A stretch of 64,000 nucleotides of DNA, from assembly GCA_036873135.1 (NCBI GenBank), contig JAPTYO010000008.1, forward strand, positions 32,638,761 to 32,702,760. Direction: 5' to 3'. Shown here piece after piece: positions 35,164 through 47,171 of this stretch. The translations under genes were made by a program, and so were the position numbers. How positions within the stretch are numbered: position 1 is the stretch's first letter; every line of letters begins with the position of its first letter. The notes under the pieces are model-generated. The model was given only the letters and a program-made list of their open reading frames with translations, did not search any database and was not told the DNA's origin. The stretch is from Clarkia xantiana subsp. parviflora (taxonomy: Eukaryota > Streptophyta > Magnoliopsida > Myrtales > Onagraceae).

Positions 35164-35172
35164 TATATTATA

Positions 35173-36020
35173 GGGTTAAATGTACTTTTCATACCACTTG
35201 TTTGGCCGAATGCGGCTTTTAGTACCGGATGTTTGGTTTTGAATACTTTTGGTACCAAACGTTTGAAAAAATGTGGCTTTTGGTACATCCGTTAGTTGGA
35301 TGTTAGTTTTTTCCGTTAAGTGACATGTGCAAGTCACGTGACGGACCCTAAACTTTCGATTTTGTTCAATTTAGTCCCTCAAATATATTCATAACTTTTA
35401 ATTTGTTTAATTTAGTCCTAAAACTTCAAAATCAATTCCAATTAAATCATCGAACCCAATTGACCTAGCCGGACCTAGACTAGGGCTAGGTCCGAACCTG
35501 GGTTGGGGTCGCCGGACCCAGCCGACCCTGACCCAGGGTCGGACCTAGCCCTAGGCTAGGTCCGGCAAGGTCAATGGGGACCTAGCCCAAATTCGACCCA
35601 AATTGGGCTAGGTCCCAATTGACCTAGCCGGACCAAGCATAGGTCTAGGTCCTACCCTGGGTTAGGGTTGGCTGGGTCCAGCGACCCCGAATCAGGGTCG
35701 GACCTAGCCCTAGGCTAGGTCCGGCTAGGTCAATTGGGTTCAATGGTTAAATTGGAATCGATTTTAAAGCTTTGGGACTAAATTAAACAAATTAAAAGTT
35801 AGGAATATATTTGAGGGACTAAATTGAATAAAATCGAAAGTTTAGGGTCGGTCACGTGACTTGCACATGTCATTTAACGGAAAAAACTAACGGCCAACTA
35901 ACGGATGTACCAAAAACCACATTTTTTCAAACGTTTGGTACCATAAGTATACAAAACCAAACATCCGATACTAAAAGCCACATTCGGCCAAACATGTGGT
36001 ATGAAAAGTACCTTTAACCC
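35173..36020. mobile_element. Mutator-like foldback element, 848 bp
   Basis: Perfect 9-bp duplication TATATTATA (35164-35172, 36021-36029) around ends GGGTTAAATGTACTTTTCAT and, from the right, GGGTTAAAGGTACTTTTCAT. The arms are inverted repeats of over 300 bp, nearly the whole element; the GC-richer centre repeats CTAGGTCCG / CGGACCTAG. A 9-bp duplication with long inverted ends fits Mutator-like elements. No transposase. Confidence 0.92.
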
Positions 36021-36029
36021 TATATTATA

Positions 36030-37939
36030 TAAAGCAAATTAAATATTCTGTAAGTGACATAGTAAGAAGATGTAAATTAAAAATTAATAAAGATTAGCAA
36101 TTAATAATTATTTGAGAAAGAAAACCCGTTTAAAGTGGATTGGGGAATAATTTTTTTTAATAGATATGATAATAATTTTTTTTATATATTTTAAACATCT
36201 AGTACTATTACATAACTAAAAATCTGAAAATTCAAAAATGTCCTCACTCAAAAATTGTCCTCACAAGCACAAATTTGGCACGGTCCTCTGTTTCTGAAAC
36301 CTCATTCCTACTTCTCATGCCGTTCGAACATCTTTCTACAGTGACTCAAACGACAGTAACAACGAAACCAAGACCTAAGAAAGCCAATGGTAACTACCAT
36401 CGTCTCTATCAACAACTTCTCATTAAAACCACAGTCATTGTTCTTCCCATACCTTCAATACACGATCCTCAGATACCAGTGCACCCGTACATCTTCATAT
36501 GTGCGCCTCGATTATCAGGTACCAGGCAAATCAAAAGTCTTCACCAGTGCTAATTTGCTGCTCCGTTCTTACCCAGCTTTTGATTGCCTACCAAACGATT
36601 CATTGGATAAAAAGTAATCATTCCTTTTGAGGGCCTCGGGGATTTTTAGTGAAAGTCGGTGGAGAAGGAAGTAGTCAAAATGGATGCTTCAGAAAGATTT
36701 CATCATTCTTCGTAAAGTCTGGCAGCTCTTTGCCCTAAGTATTCCCTTCTGCTTGCACCTCATGTCGACCATCTGAGGATTCATCAACAGACATTGCCGC
36801 CTCTACAAACGGGCACCTCATCCCGTCATTCTGGTAAGATTTCATCATCCTTCGTAAAGTTTTGCACCTCTTAACCCTATTTAGCTTCGCAATTAATTGG
36901 TTGACATAGTCAAACTCCTATGCTTTCCTTCTCTACAATAAATTTAGACGAATTTGATGACTAAATGATTTTACATTCAGAGGAATTTGATGACCAAATG
37001 ATTTAACATTCAGATCCACTTTTGGACAATTAGCCCCCAAATCAATTTATTGGTGATGTGTTGCATTAAATATAATTTTCTTCTCCATCTCTTATGTTCG
37101 CACTGACTATCATAATCATGTATAATTGCAACATTCTTATGTTTGGATCAACATAGACATTAATTACAGCTGCTGCCTAAGTTTCCCATAAGTAATCGGT
37201 CATATGTTTGTGCAAATAACTCACAATGAAACCTCCTTCCTATATGTCAAAACTTAGAAAAATAAAAACAAAAACAACTTAGTTCTCACTATCAGTGTAA
37301 AAACGAGCGATACTTATAAATTTCAAGTACTTGTTAAGGTCAGACTCATGGAGCACTAATAGAATTTTGCTCTGCCAATTATCACGCTCTAGATTTTTCT
37401 CTATCTTTACTTATTTTGGGCTTGCATTTACCTATTTTTGAGTAGTGCTTTACAGTTATTTGATGAATTATTTATTAACAAGAATACGGATTCATTTGTG
37501 CTTCACAAATGGATTTTAATATGTTATCTATCTTACTCATATCGTCAAACTTAGGAACTGTTTCTTTTTGAAAGTCTATTTGAACTTATCTTACAACAGG
37601 CTTGTGCAAATGACCGTCTTAAACAGATTTATAAAGACGTTTTTATTTTATTCTTTGGTTTTTGGAAAGTTTTTCCACGTAATATTCTTTTCTCTGAGCA
37701 GTAGTTTCTGCATAATTCTAGATTGTTAGTTTAGACAAACATACATAGTGGTTTGATATAACAAAAAAACTTTATTGGTTGATTAACCTTATACTGCAAT
37801 TTCTTCAGTCATCAATTATTGCACAGTTTGAACTGGATGGAGTTGTTGTGGGGTATATTAGATCATAATTTGGAGGTTAGAATTAGTTACATCTAAAAAT
37901 ATCAGACTCTGCTCTTAGGTGTGTTCTTACTCAATGCAG
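36030..37939. other. Intergenic, no gene supported
   Basis: Two overlapping frames at 36275-36617 show no domain. The phrase AAGATTTCATCATTCTTCGTAAAGT occurs twice (about 36690 and 36840), and GAGGAATTTGATGA-like text twice near 36950. No coding signals were found. Confidence 0.4.
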
Positions 37940-38120
37940 AAACCTCGAGGCCCTTGAAATTGGGTGTTGTGAGGAGCTGACTTGAGTTGGGTTTGAAGGC
38001 TTTGAGGTTGAGTAACTGCAAGGATATTACTATGACGGAATACAGTCTCTATTTGGGAAATGCAGGTCTCTGGAGTCCATTAGTTTACGATCATGGAATT
38101 GAAGTTTTGGTATCAGCACG
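37940..38120 (+). pseudogene. LRR exon remnant, F-box/LRR-like
   Basis: The exon is bounded by a TGCAG acceptor and a donor CACG|GTAAGA. It reads NLEALEIGCCEELT, then after one extra base GLKALRLSNCKDIT, and near the end GIEVLVSAR. Regular L-x-x-L-x-L...C spacing with 'C..LT' is typical of the cysteine-containing leucine-rich repeats of plant F-box proteins that select ubiquitination substrates. A frameshift and unusable neighbours show it is not functional. It is directly followed by a (TA)n tract and repetitive DNA. I could not find the F-box or other exons nearby. Confidence 0.5.
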
Positions 38121-41100
38121 GTAAGAAATATATATATATATATATATAGAAACGATAGGAGAGAGAGTAACAAACTCACTAAAATCAGCAGTTTAAAAGA
38201 CTTATTATCATTAAGCCACGTCATCAGCAGATTAAATCAGCAGTCTGGCCCGTTTAGTTTCTTCTTCAATGGGCCGTGTCTTCGAAGCTTACCACATCAG
38301 CATTTAGCAGGCTTATTCGCGGGCGTGCTTCAATATGTTTGGACTTAGACGTTTAGTTTGTATTCACCGAATACAGTTGGGCTCAAATTAATAAGATTTG
38401 GGCTTAATTATCATATTAATTTACACAAATAAATAAACCATACTTAATGCCTACTAGTAATAAAACTCAACAATTAGTAGACATTAAATCTCATCGCGTT
38501 TTCCTTTCACCCTTCTCTTTAATTGAAAGTTGAAACTTCTCAATACTCAAACCTTCATCTACCGTAGCTTTGGTGGTTCTTATACATCCATAGTGGTCCC
38601 GTACTGAGATGTGACGCAGCAGAGCAAGAATGATTTTTTTACAAAGGAGGAACCTGGATGGTTATTTGAGGAAGGGCAACGATTAAAGACTGGGTAGTAA
38701 TGAGGCGGTAGATCTGCAGAACTACAAATCCCTTACTCGGAGAAGACACAATTACGTGACGGCTGACGCATGCAGAGGTTGAGATGGTTGGCTGTCGTCG
38801 TAGGTTCAAACCAGATCTGCGATGTTTGAGCCCAGATCTGTAGGTTTATGACAAAGCTTAAACCCTTCCGAACCCCCTGTCGCCGAGACTATAAACGGTT
38901 GTTGTAATATGTAAGAAACACCGGCAGTGGAGGCGGGCATGCATGCAGAGGCTGAGGGAAGGCCGCTTCTAAGCTTTTCTTCTTAGTCCTTCTAGCCCTT
39001 ATAAGGAAAGCCGAAGAATCGGGGGTAGGAGATGGAATGCCGCAAAGAAAGAACGAAGGAATGAGAAGCTTTGAAGATGGAAGTTGGATCGCCACAGCAG
39101 GAAATTAGGATTTGTGATTTAGGATTTTCGGAAGAGAGGTAAAAAAACAACCCCTTCCTTAATAAGAGGAAATTACATTCGTAAAAAAAAAAGGAGGAAA
39201 TTACTAAAAATGATCTTAAATATGATAAGAACGCAGTAAATAGTGATTTTCTTTCAAATTTACTAATTTTTTTCCTTATGGCAGTTATCTTTTATTTTTT
39301 GTAAAAAATCCCTTCGTAGTATAGTATATTAATTTATTGTTAATTTGAAGCCTTTTTTTTTTTATTATCTTCCATTTTACTATTAAGTACTTACTATATC
39401 TTGTGTTTTCCTGTGGCGTTCTATTTAGAATAAAATTAAATAATGGATTAAATAAATAAATCGTAGGTACTTCTTATGGTAATTGGTAAGTATTTCTTAT
39501 GTGTCAATATTTTTATAATAAATTTATTGGTGTTATCAGCCAAAAAGTTTATTGGTTTTACAAATGGAAATATTAGGAAAATTAAGTGAGTTAATTTGTT
39601 ATCCAATTTTGGCACAAAAAAAATGGTTATAATGTATTAATTCGATTATGCCAAAACTAACTGAAATGTACAAAGTGTCAAACTATTGTATACTTATTTT
39701 ATAATATATATATAATCCTTAGGTTAAAACTTTAAAGACTTAACAATTCTTTGTTGATTTTTGGTGCAAATACGATCGTAATTTAGAAATTTCCGTCCAA
39801 GATGTTTGTTTATGTTAAAGCATTCGAATGAAAATTTGTTGATATTAGGATGAGTTTAATATTTTTTAGGGACCTTTCTACAATGCTCTTGGAGCACCAT
39901 GCTTTTGCCACTAATTTTTTTATTTTTCGATTGCCCTAAAGGTGAACCCCATAGGAAAATTGATATTATTAATAGTATGATACACATCTCAGTTGTAGTT
40001 AAAAAAATTCATACTTTTTCATACTTTTAAAGTTTTAGTTATGTTACAATTAAGTCCACCATAATATTAAAAAAACCAAAAGCATGGTGCTCCCAAAACA
40101 TAGTAGAAAAATCCATTATTTATATTTACCTGGCTAAATTTCCCTAGAAGAAAATTAACTAGCCTGATTCTAGAAGGGGTTTAATTACTTTTAAGCTTCT
40201 TAATTTTTTTGCCATATGTATATATTTTATGCTATGATATAGAAATTTAATTTAATTTAATGTATATTAAAAATTTATTGATTAATATACATAAATTAAA
40301 AATAAATGATATCATACCATTATTAAATCAATTCAGTGTAAAAAATGATATAATAATTAAAAAAAATATTATCCGAAATTAAAAGAAAACAATTAAGTTT
40401 TTTTTTTTTTTTGTCAAAACAATTTAAGTATTAAAATAACATATATTATAGCAAAATTAATGAAGTATCTATCTGTGTACTGTGTTGGTGTATTAAAATA
40501 ATGATATTTTAAGTTATTATTATTATTTTTTTTTTTGCCAAGAAGTTATTTATATTTTTGTTTGGAAAAAATATGTATATTTTTCCTGCATAAAATTGAA
40601 TTTGGCTAAACTTTTTCGACATTAATTACTATGATATTTGTTAAATATATTTAAAAACTACTTATAAGTTATAAGAAATACTTAAAAAGATTATCAGAGC
40701 TCGCCACATCAGCAAAATATTGGGTTTTTGTTTGGGCTGAATCATTTTTTTTTTCATTTACACACTTAGATAATTTACATTCGGATGTTCAATTTGTATT
40801 TGGACCGAATACATTTGGGATTAAAATAACTAGAATTGCGCTGAATTATTTTATTAATGTACGCGAATGAATTAACACCTAATTAAGACCGGTAATATAA
40901 AACAACATTAATACATACATTAAACTGATCATATAAGTCATTATGGTGGGTTATTCATTATAAAATTGGTCAATATATTTTTTTAACTTCTTGACTATTT
41001 TCTTATGAATAACCCAAGCAATAATTTTTTTATTAAATCATATCCAACCAATCGGTCAATGTAATTTTTTCAAATGATAAATTATATCATTTATACATAG

Positions 41101-41266
41101 GTACGAGTTAATTCCGCACGCTGGAAAGTGGCTCATTCGCTATTAGAGACATAGAGAGACTAACGTCTTTGCTATATATATTGAGAGACGAATCTCCGGA
41201 AACATCGTGTAACAATTCACATAAGAAGTTCAAAACTATACTATACAACGGGTGACCTAACTGTGC

Positions 41267-41298
<32 letters not shown>

Positions 41299-41366
41299 CG
41301 TTACTATCTTAAAACAGATTTTAAAATGTTTACATTCATTTTAACGTTAACATTTTAGCATGTCGT
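38121..41366. other. Repeat-rich AT DNA, probably Helitron-derived
   Basis: Sections near 38260-38470 and 40700-40920 share CCACATCAGCA, TTTGTATT.ACCGAATACA and TTGGG..TAA phrases, so they are a dispersed repeat pair. A Helitron 3' end closes the stretch at 41395. No Rep/helicase coding sequence is visible. A 68-codon minus frame at 38889-39095 has no recognisable domain. Confidence 0.4.
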
Positions 41367-41395
41367 CCTGCGCGTAGCGCGGGGTCAGCACCTAG
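41367..41395 (+). mobile_element. Helitron 3' terminus
   Basis: A hairpin (CCTGCGC-GTA-GCGCGGG, 41367-41383, one G-T pair) is followed by twelve bases ending in CTAG at 41392-41395, then T. This is the hallmark of Helitron ends: GC-rich hairpin 10-12 bases before CTRR, insertion between A and T. The 5' end was not identified. Confidence 0.8.
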
Positions 41396-41584
41396 TATTT
41401 ATAGAGCAAGAGTATCAGGGAATAAGTTATGTTACTTGTGAAGTTTTACCCCCATTTTTTTCTTATATATTAAAATGATTCATTTGTATGTTAATTATTG
41501 GATATGTCCCTGCACCTGCTGCATTCTGCTTAGCCCAATTTCATTAGTTTCAAATATAATGCTTTTATAATTTTCGAGTTGTAT

Positions 41585-41615
41585 ACACGTGCAACGCGCG
41601 TGTTAAAATTTCTAG
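41585..41615 (+). mobile_element. Second Helitron 3' terminus
   Basis: A hairpin (ACACGTG-CAACG-CGCGTGT, 41585-41603) is followed by TAAAATTT and CTAG at 41612-41615, then T. The stem sequence differs from that at 41367, so it is another Helitron family. Confidence 0.75.
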
Positions 41616-42611
41616 TTAACCTAAAAAATTGAAATATATAGGTTTTATATGATATGTTTATTTAATTGATCGTACTAAGATTTTATATCATATATATTTT
41701 ATATTCATGTAGAGTTATATATTTTGTGAATATTTATACAATATATATTTATATTATTATATTGATGTAGTTTATTATAAATTTTTTTAAATATCATATA
41801 TATATTTTACTTATTTAGGTTTATATATTGTGATTATGTATATAATATATACTCTGGTATACTTAATTTATTTTATTATATTTTTATATTTAGCTTGAAT
41901 AATGTAAACATATGTAGTAGATGTGTCAACACAAATTCATATATGTGCAAACACCACTCAAATTCCAGACGGATTAATGATTTCATACTATTCCACACGG
42001 AAAAATACACACTTTGTATATTAGTATTCACTCTGTGTGTACATGAGACAAAGTTCATAAAACTTCAACATAGTTTTATTTCAGTATGTCATTTCGTGTG
42101 GAATCCGAATGCATTCTTGTATTTCACAATTGTCAACACAGTGGTATGTAACTGATGTGTAAGCTGAATGGAGTTACACACAGCTCCCCCCATGTGGAAA
42201 TGTTTGGTGTGCAAACAAACATTGTAAGGTGCACTCACATGTAAGAGGGGATTGTTAAATGTACATGTGAGTTGTACCACACTAGATAGATTGAAGAGCT
42301 GGAACACTATATAAGCTTAGTGTTACCAATTAATTTTAGTATGAAACCTCAGTAGACTTATGAAACCTTGGTAGGCTCGCTCCTCCGAATTTTAAAACTC
42401 CCAACAATTTGGATTATTTATAATAGGTGTATTAGAAAGTTCATACACATTGCCCAAGTAATAAACCACCCACAGGAATAGGAGGTGCATGGAGTTTCTC
42501 AAACCACAACAACTCAAAGACATGACAATAAGGATGCAGAGCATACTAATATGATAAGACGAGAGACAGAGATGAAGCAAGACGAACACATGAATATTGA
42601 GTCTTATGCAG
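41616..42611. other. Intergenic; downstream of the annexin gene
   Basis: Very AT-rich to about 41890. Several short frames on both strands between 41876 and 42589 have no domain. The annexin 3' untranslated region must lie in the right part, but no unambiguous poly(A) signal was chosen. Confidence 0.45.
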
Positions 42612-44483
42612 TTAAATAAGGTTGGGTTGGGTTGGGTTGCCTAGTAAGGCAAGCAAAAAGGCCTTGTAGTCTCCGGAAGTGTCGTTTGCCACAGCCTGGT
42701 GGAGAGTGACGCTGTTTCTCTTGTAGTAAAGCTCCTTGATGGCCTCCAAGTCCTTCTCAGCCCTTGTCACTATAACACGTGTCAGCTTATCCTCGTCTGT
42801 CCCAGCCCTTCTAATTGCATTCCTCAGCACCTACACATACATAACCAACCTTAATTACCTCAATTAATGAATCCTGCCTAGCCTAGCTACTATTCCTTAA
42901 TTAATTGATTATTCAACCAAAGTTAGTTAGTTAATTAATTAAGAATACCTTTTCAAAGTACTTGTTGGAGTTATCAAGGCACTTAATTGCGGTGCGAAGC
43001 AGTTTGGAGAGGTGATCATGATCTTCCTCTTCTTGTTGATTGGAGGATAAGAGATTCTTGGTAATGGAGGTGGAGTGATGATCTCGATAGCAGTTGAAAG
43101 TAGCCATAAGCTGTGTCTTGCTACGAGTGGTGAGTATTCGAATCACATCTTCATGGTTCAACACCTTGTCCTTCACGGCGGCATCGTGCAGTATCTCAGC
43201 CTCCGACTTTGCTAACCTCCCGTTGATTTCGGTGCCCTCGTACCTGTATGCACTCACCAGACCCACCAAAAGCTGCACCCCATGCCAGAGGATTATTATT
43301 ATTCATTCATTAGTATATATATATTAATTGTATTGTATGAAAATTAATGTGCCTTGCGGAGATCGCCAGTTGTGTGAGCAGCCACATCTTCCTCCAAGGA
43401 ATGCTTGTAACGAAGCTTGTAGGCTCTTCTGACCTCCAACAGCTCCTCCGGGGATGACACGCATGCTACTTCCACAATCACATCATACTCCCCTCTCTTT
43501 ATGGCCACGTTTCCTATAACAGCGCTACGATCAGCTGGATCCAGTATCCACCGGTACACCGCTTTCTGTTCCCACTCACTCACTCAGTATATACAATATA
43601 TAATTACCTACCTCTCTTTATATTTTTACCCATGGATAGGATCGACCTAAATTATGTTTACAATGTTTATTTTTTTCCACATTTTTTTAAATTATTAAAT
43701 TTGGTTACATTGATTAATGACATTTCAGATGGAAATTTAACTCACTTAGCATCTACTGTTCATCTTTTTCATTTTATTTTTTCTAGTGAAATAATAATCC
43801 AACCTATAGCTAGGAGATGCTTTGGGGTTGAACCTCGAAAACAGGTTATGCGTTCTATCTAGCCCCATCTAGCTAGGGTTCCATCTGATTTTGTAAAAGG
43901 TAATTTTAGGATCAAGATGAATAACACTTTGAGAATTAAAATTGGTGGACTGGACACCATAAATATATATGATAAATTTAAAATAATTTTTAATGGTTTA
44001 AATGTTAATTAGCAGATTTATAACATGTTGGTACTGGTTGCACAATTAAATAATTAAGGTTTAGTTTGTATAAAAACATAACCTCACATACCAATATACA
44101 TATGACTTTAATAATGAATAATTAAGAATGAATGGGTGAACCTCAAAATCACCGGAGAGCTCAGACTCAAGGCGCTTGATGAGGTTCTCCTGAAAGAGTT
44201 GTTGATACGCTTGGATTATCTGCTTTCGTTGACCTGCATTTCTGTGAGCCAATACTTGTATAATCGCCTTCTCATCGGTTCCCCACCCTAATAATAATAA
44301 AAAAACACTTGTAATATCTTTTATGATGAATTTATAAATTAATTATGGACTGATCAATTCTAGTATATATCAGCCTCGGAGATGCAATTGTAAGATGGAT
44401 CACTCAGTACCTTTGCAAGCCTTTCGAAGAACTTCAGCATCCTCAACTGCAGAAAATTGCTCTGGAACAATGATGGAACCCAT
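42612..44483 (-). CDS. Annexin, five exons, 324 residues
   Basis: Annexins bind acidic phospholipids in a calcium-dependent way at the plasma membrane and endomembranes and act in secretion, calcium signalling and stress. Exons (minus): 44483-44411, 44287-44142, 43565-43353, 43272-42949, 42830-42612. Lengths 73, 146, 213, 324 and 219 keep one open frame to TGA. The protein starts [22 protein letters not shown]. Repeat 1 has the calcium loop GWGTDEK (residues 25-31) with acidic E67/D71 later, and H39 in LAHRN. Repeat 2 has [16 protein letters not shown], repeat 3 [14 protein letters not shown] with the IRI motif, repeat 4 [20 protein letters not shown] and a DTSGDY end. Length matches plant annexins (about 315-320). 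Repeat 3 has an acidic insert [10 protein letters not shown]. Introns 1, 2 and 4 are GT-AG; intron 3 starts with GC. No frameshift or stop: it appears functional. The subfamily cannot be fixed by eye. Confidence 0.95.
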
Positions 44484-44566
44484 GCTTTTTTTCACTAACC
44501 AAACCAAACAGATGATCGATGATATTAGTGTGATTATGATGAATAAGAAAAAGCTCCTACCTCCCC

Positions 44567-44575
44567 ATTTATATA
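44567..44575 (-). promoter_or_regulatory. TATA box of the annexin gene
   Basis: The minus strand reads TATATAAAT about 85 bases before the ATG, preceded by TTTGGTTTGGTTTGGAG. This implies a short 5' untranslated region of roughly 50 bases. It is the best-placed TATA motif upstream of the gene. Confidence 0.6.
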
Positions 44576-45162
44576 TTCTCCAAACCAAACCAAACCTCTT
44601 CTCTCTGCTCACATTATTATCGTTTCACTCGGCCGATAACCTCAACTAATTCGTTTCCTCCAATAAATTAAAACGATACCATCTATGTTAAGTCTTAACA
44701 GATTAGTTGACCAACATAACTTCCCTCTCTTCCTTACCTTATTATCCAATTATTATTATATGGCCAGTTATTAATTATTATATAAACTAGATAGCAAAAA
44801 GCAAAAATTATTATTACTATTATTATTCATCTATATACTAACCAAAATTCAGAATGGAATTAATGAATTACCTAATTCGAATTTTTACCAAATTGAGCCC
44901 ATTTTAAAAACTAAATACCATATTAAGCAATCAGTTTTCTAAATATATATATATAAAATAGAGCGCTAGCTCATGTGACAACCTGCAGGGCAAACAACAT
45001 GTGATAAGAACACAAAATATGAAATAATTAATTAAATAACAGCATCTAAAATTCATTACTTTTTTTTTAGAAAGATGAATAATGTTAAAATAGTACAAAT
45101 TAAAAATAAATCGGTCCAATTAAGTAAAAAAAAAAAATTAGTCCGAGACCCACAATCACAAT
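44576..45162. other. Annexin upstream region and spacer, no gene
   Basis: AT-rich. It includes a CACTCGGCCGATAACC patch near 44627 and (TA)n near 44943. Its right edge is the CACTA end at 45163. Confidence 0.45.
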
Positions 45163-46380
45163 CACTACAAGAAAAGTAGGCCTGTCAATTTTACCCGTGA
45201 CCCGTATATGACCCGTAAATGACCCGGCCACGGGTCGGGTCCGGGTTCACCTATATATGCCAACGGGTCATTCACGGGTTGACCCGTAAATGACCCGTTG
45301 AAACCAGGCCGGGTACGGGTTTTGTGTTCTGACCCGTAACCCGGCCCGTGACCCGTTCGTCTTTATGACAGTGACTTTATATCCACCCAAGTCCCAACAC
45401 CCCTGAGTGACAATGAGCATATGATGTTGTGCAAATATTTAATTATATTTATTCTCTCATGAGTTGTGTCTTGAGCCCCGCAATATATCTGAGACAGAAG
45501 GATACAAATCTATTTATCTATATCGGTGGTTGAAAAAGGGAATTGCATTTGCATGCATCTCATTAATATCATTGCATTCTTCCTTGGCTAGCCTAGCTAA
45601 GCGTTCTTATTTATTTTCTCTCAACTAATTTCATTTAATGGCTTCGACCTTCATCACCCTAGCTAGCTGTGTCCTCCCACGTTCTTCTAAATCATCAAAA
45701 TGTCCATTGATTACCCCCATCCCCATCCCCATCCCATCTCCAATCTTTCCATTCTTCCATATGGTGCAAGTTTTAGGTTTTCAGCTATGACTCATGAGTT
45801 CATTCTGTTATATATTAAAGTATTTTTTTTACTACTGATGCCTAAACGGGTCACGGGTCAACCCCGGGTCAACCCGTGACCCGGGTTCCCGGGTACGGGT
45901 TTGTTACCCTGACCCGTGGTGACCCCCGGGTCAATCACGGGTCGGGTGTCTAATGACCTACGGGTCGCGGGTCACGGGTCGCGGGTCACGGGTTGACCCG
46001 TTTTGACACCCCTAAAGAAAAGTCATGTTTACCTTTCAGAATATTGCCGGCCAACCGTGTCGTCGGTCGGGAATGTACTGCCGATTACCCACCGGATTAC
46101 GTGCGATTGACAAAAAAAAAACTGCTACTGACTAATATTTCCTATCGGATTGCCCTATAAGCAAACGGTGGGTACCAAAAGAAAAATACCCACCGGTACC
46201 TGACGCACCGTGCATGGTCGGACAATCCTATACGCTTCTCTGAACGATTTTGCGAAGTCGGGCCGAAAACATATATTATTTTAATACGAAACGTATTCCC
46301 CCCGATTTGATGTCATAACATATCCTTCGACGTTCGACGTTTTTGATGAATTGTCTTGCAGACACATCTCAGTCTGTTGT
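45163..46380 (+). mobile_element. CACTA transposon left terminus (split by a hAT element)
   Basis: CACTACAAGAAAAG at 45163-45176 is the canonical terminal inverted repeat of plant Spm/CACTA elements. After the hAT element it continues at 46023 with TCATGTTTACC and then GC-richer text with inverted TGTCGTCGGTCGG / CCCACCGG / CCGATTACCCACCGG motifs typical of subterminal repeats. The other end was not found; the right limit given is where the subterminal pattern fades. Confidence 0.65.
45177..46014. mobile_element. Non-autonomous hAT element, 838 bp
   Basis: It is flanked by a perfect 8-bp duplication AAGAAAAG (45169-45176, 46015-46022). The ends are TAGGCCTGTCAA and, from the right, TAGGGGTGTCAA. 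Both subterminal regions are packed with ACCCGTGACCC / GGGTCACGGG units, partly inverted, and the middle (about 45360-45840) is unrelated AT-rich DNA. There is no transposase. Confidence 0.92.
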
Positions 46381-47169
46381 CAACATATTACAAGTAAGAG
46401 AAGGTTAACTACTTTTGTTTATCAAAGTCTCGTCATAACCTAACTCTGAGCAACAGGCTAAAGCAATTACCCGTCACTACCTCCTTGCACAGCGGCTTCA
46501 ACAATCAATTGGTAAGTTCCTTCTGAAGTTGTTATACACTTATAGATTGTCCGACGGTTGGGACCAGTTCGCACATGATGTCTGTCTAACGACTGGAGAT
46601 ATGATAGTCTTCAAACTGGTTGAAGAAGATTTGATTTATGTTGAAGTTTTTAATCAACACAATCTTCTGTAAGAAGCACCTGTAGCTGCGGAAAAAATTT
46701 CATCTAGTGAGGAGGAAGAAGTTTCATCTGATGACTTAAGTTGTTTAGGTGACGGTGGTGGTGGACACAACCGCGGTCGTCAGTGCAACATCACAGTAAC
46801 CGATAGTAAGTCAAGTTGTGTAAGTTCTATCTATAATCTCATATCGTGTTTCATTAGAAGATTATGAAGTGTTGGTTTATTCGGTTGTGTTTGCATAAGT
46901 ATTTACAGTTTTGTTCTACTGTACAAAATATTCTAAAGAGGTTTGTTGTTTACAATGGGCTTGACTGCTTGAGTGAAGTGGAGATTGAAGATCCTGAAGG
47001 AATGAGGTGTACAATAGGGGTTGAAACAACACGTGCTAAGAACAGGTACAATCATCTACCGGTGCATGAACGTCTTGTGCGATACCGGTTTAAGAAAGGA
47101 TGGATGAATTTTTACCTCGCGAATAAATTAGGAAAGGGTCAGTACATCTCCACTTTTTATTTTGTTTGA
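46381..47169 (+). pseudogene. Two-domain B3 transcription factor pseudogene (REM-like)
   Basis: B3 domains are plant DNA-binding modules. From 46547 the frame reads LSDGWDQFAHDVCLTTGDMIVF, the recognisable second half of a B3 domain (GW..F....L..GD...F), then VEVFNQH and a TAA at 46670-46672. The same frame continues past the stop with an acidic linker (SSSEEEEVSSDDLS). The 46864-47169 frame holds a second B3-like domain: EVEIEDPEGMRCTIGVE and RYRFKKGWMNFYLANKLGKG. The N-terminal half of the first domain is missing or frame-shifted, and the second breaks where gypsy sequence starts near 47172. Paired B3 domains with an acidic linker resemble the REM group. It lies 1-2 kb inside a CACTA end, so it could be captured. 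Confidence 0.7.
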
Positions 47170-47171
47170 GT

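Noticed and set aside
43632..43862. 76-codon plus-strand frame
   Set aside because: Lies wholly in annexin intron 2 on the opposite strand and is AT-rich without a domain.
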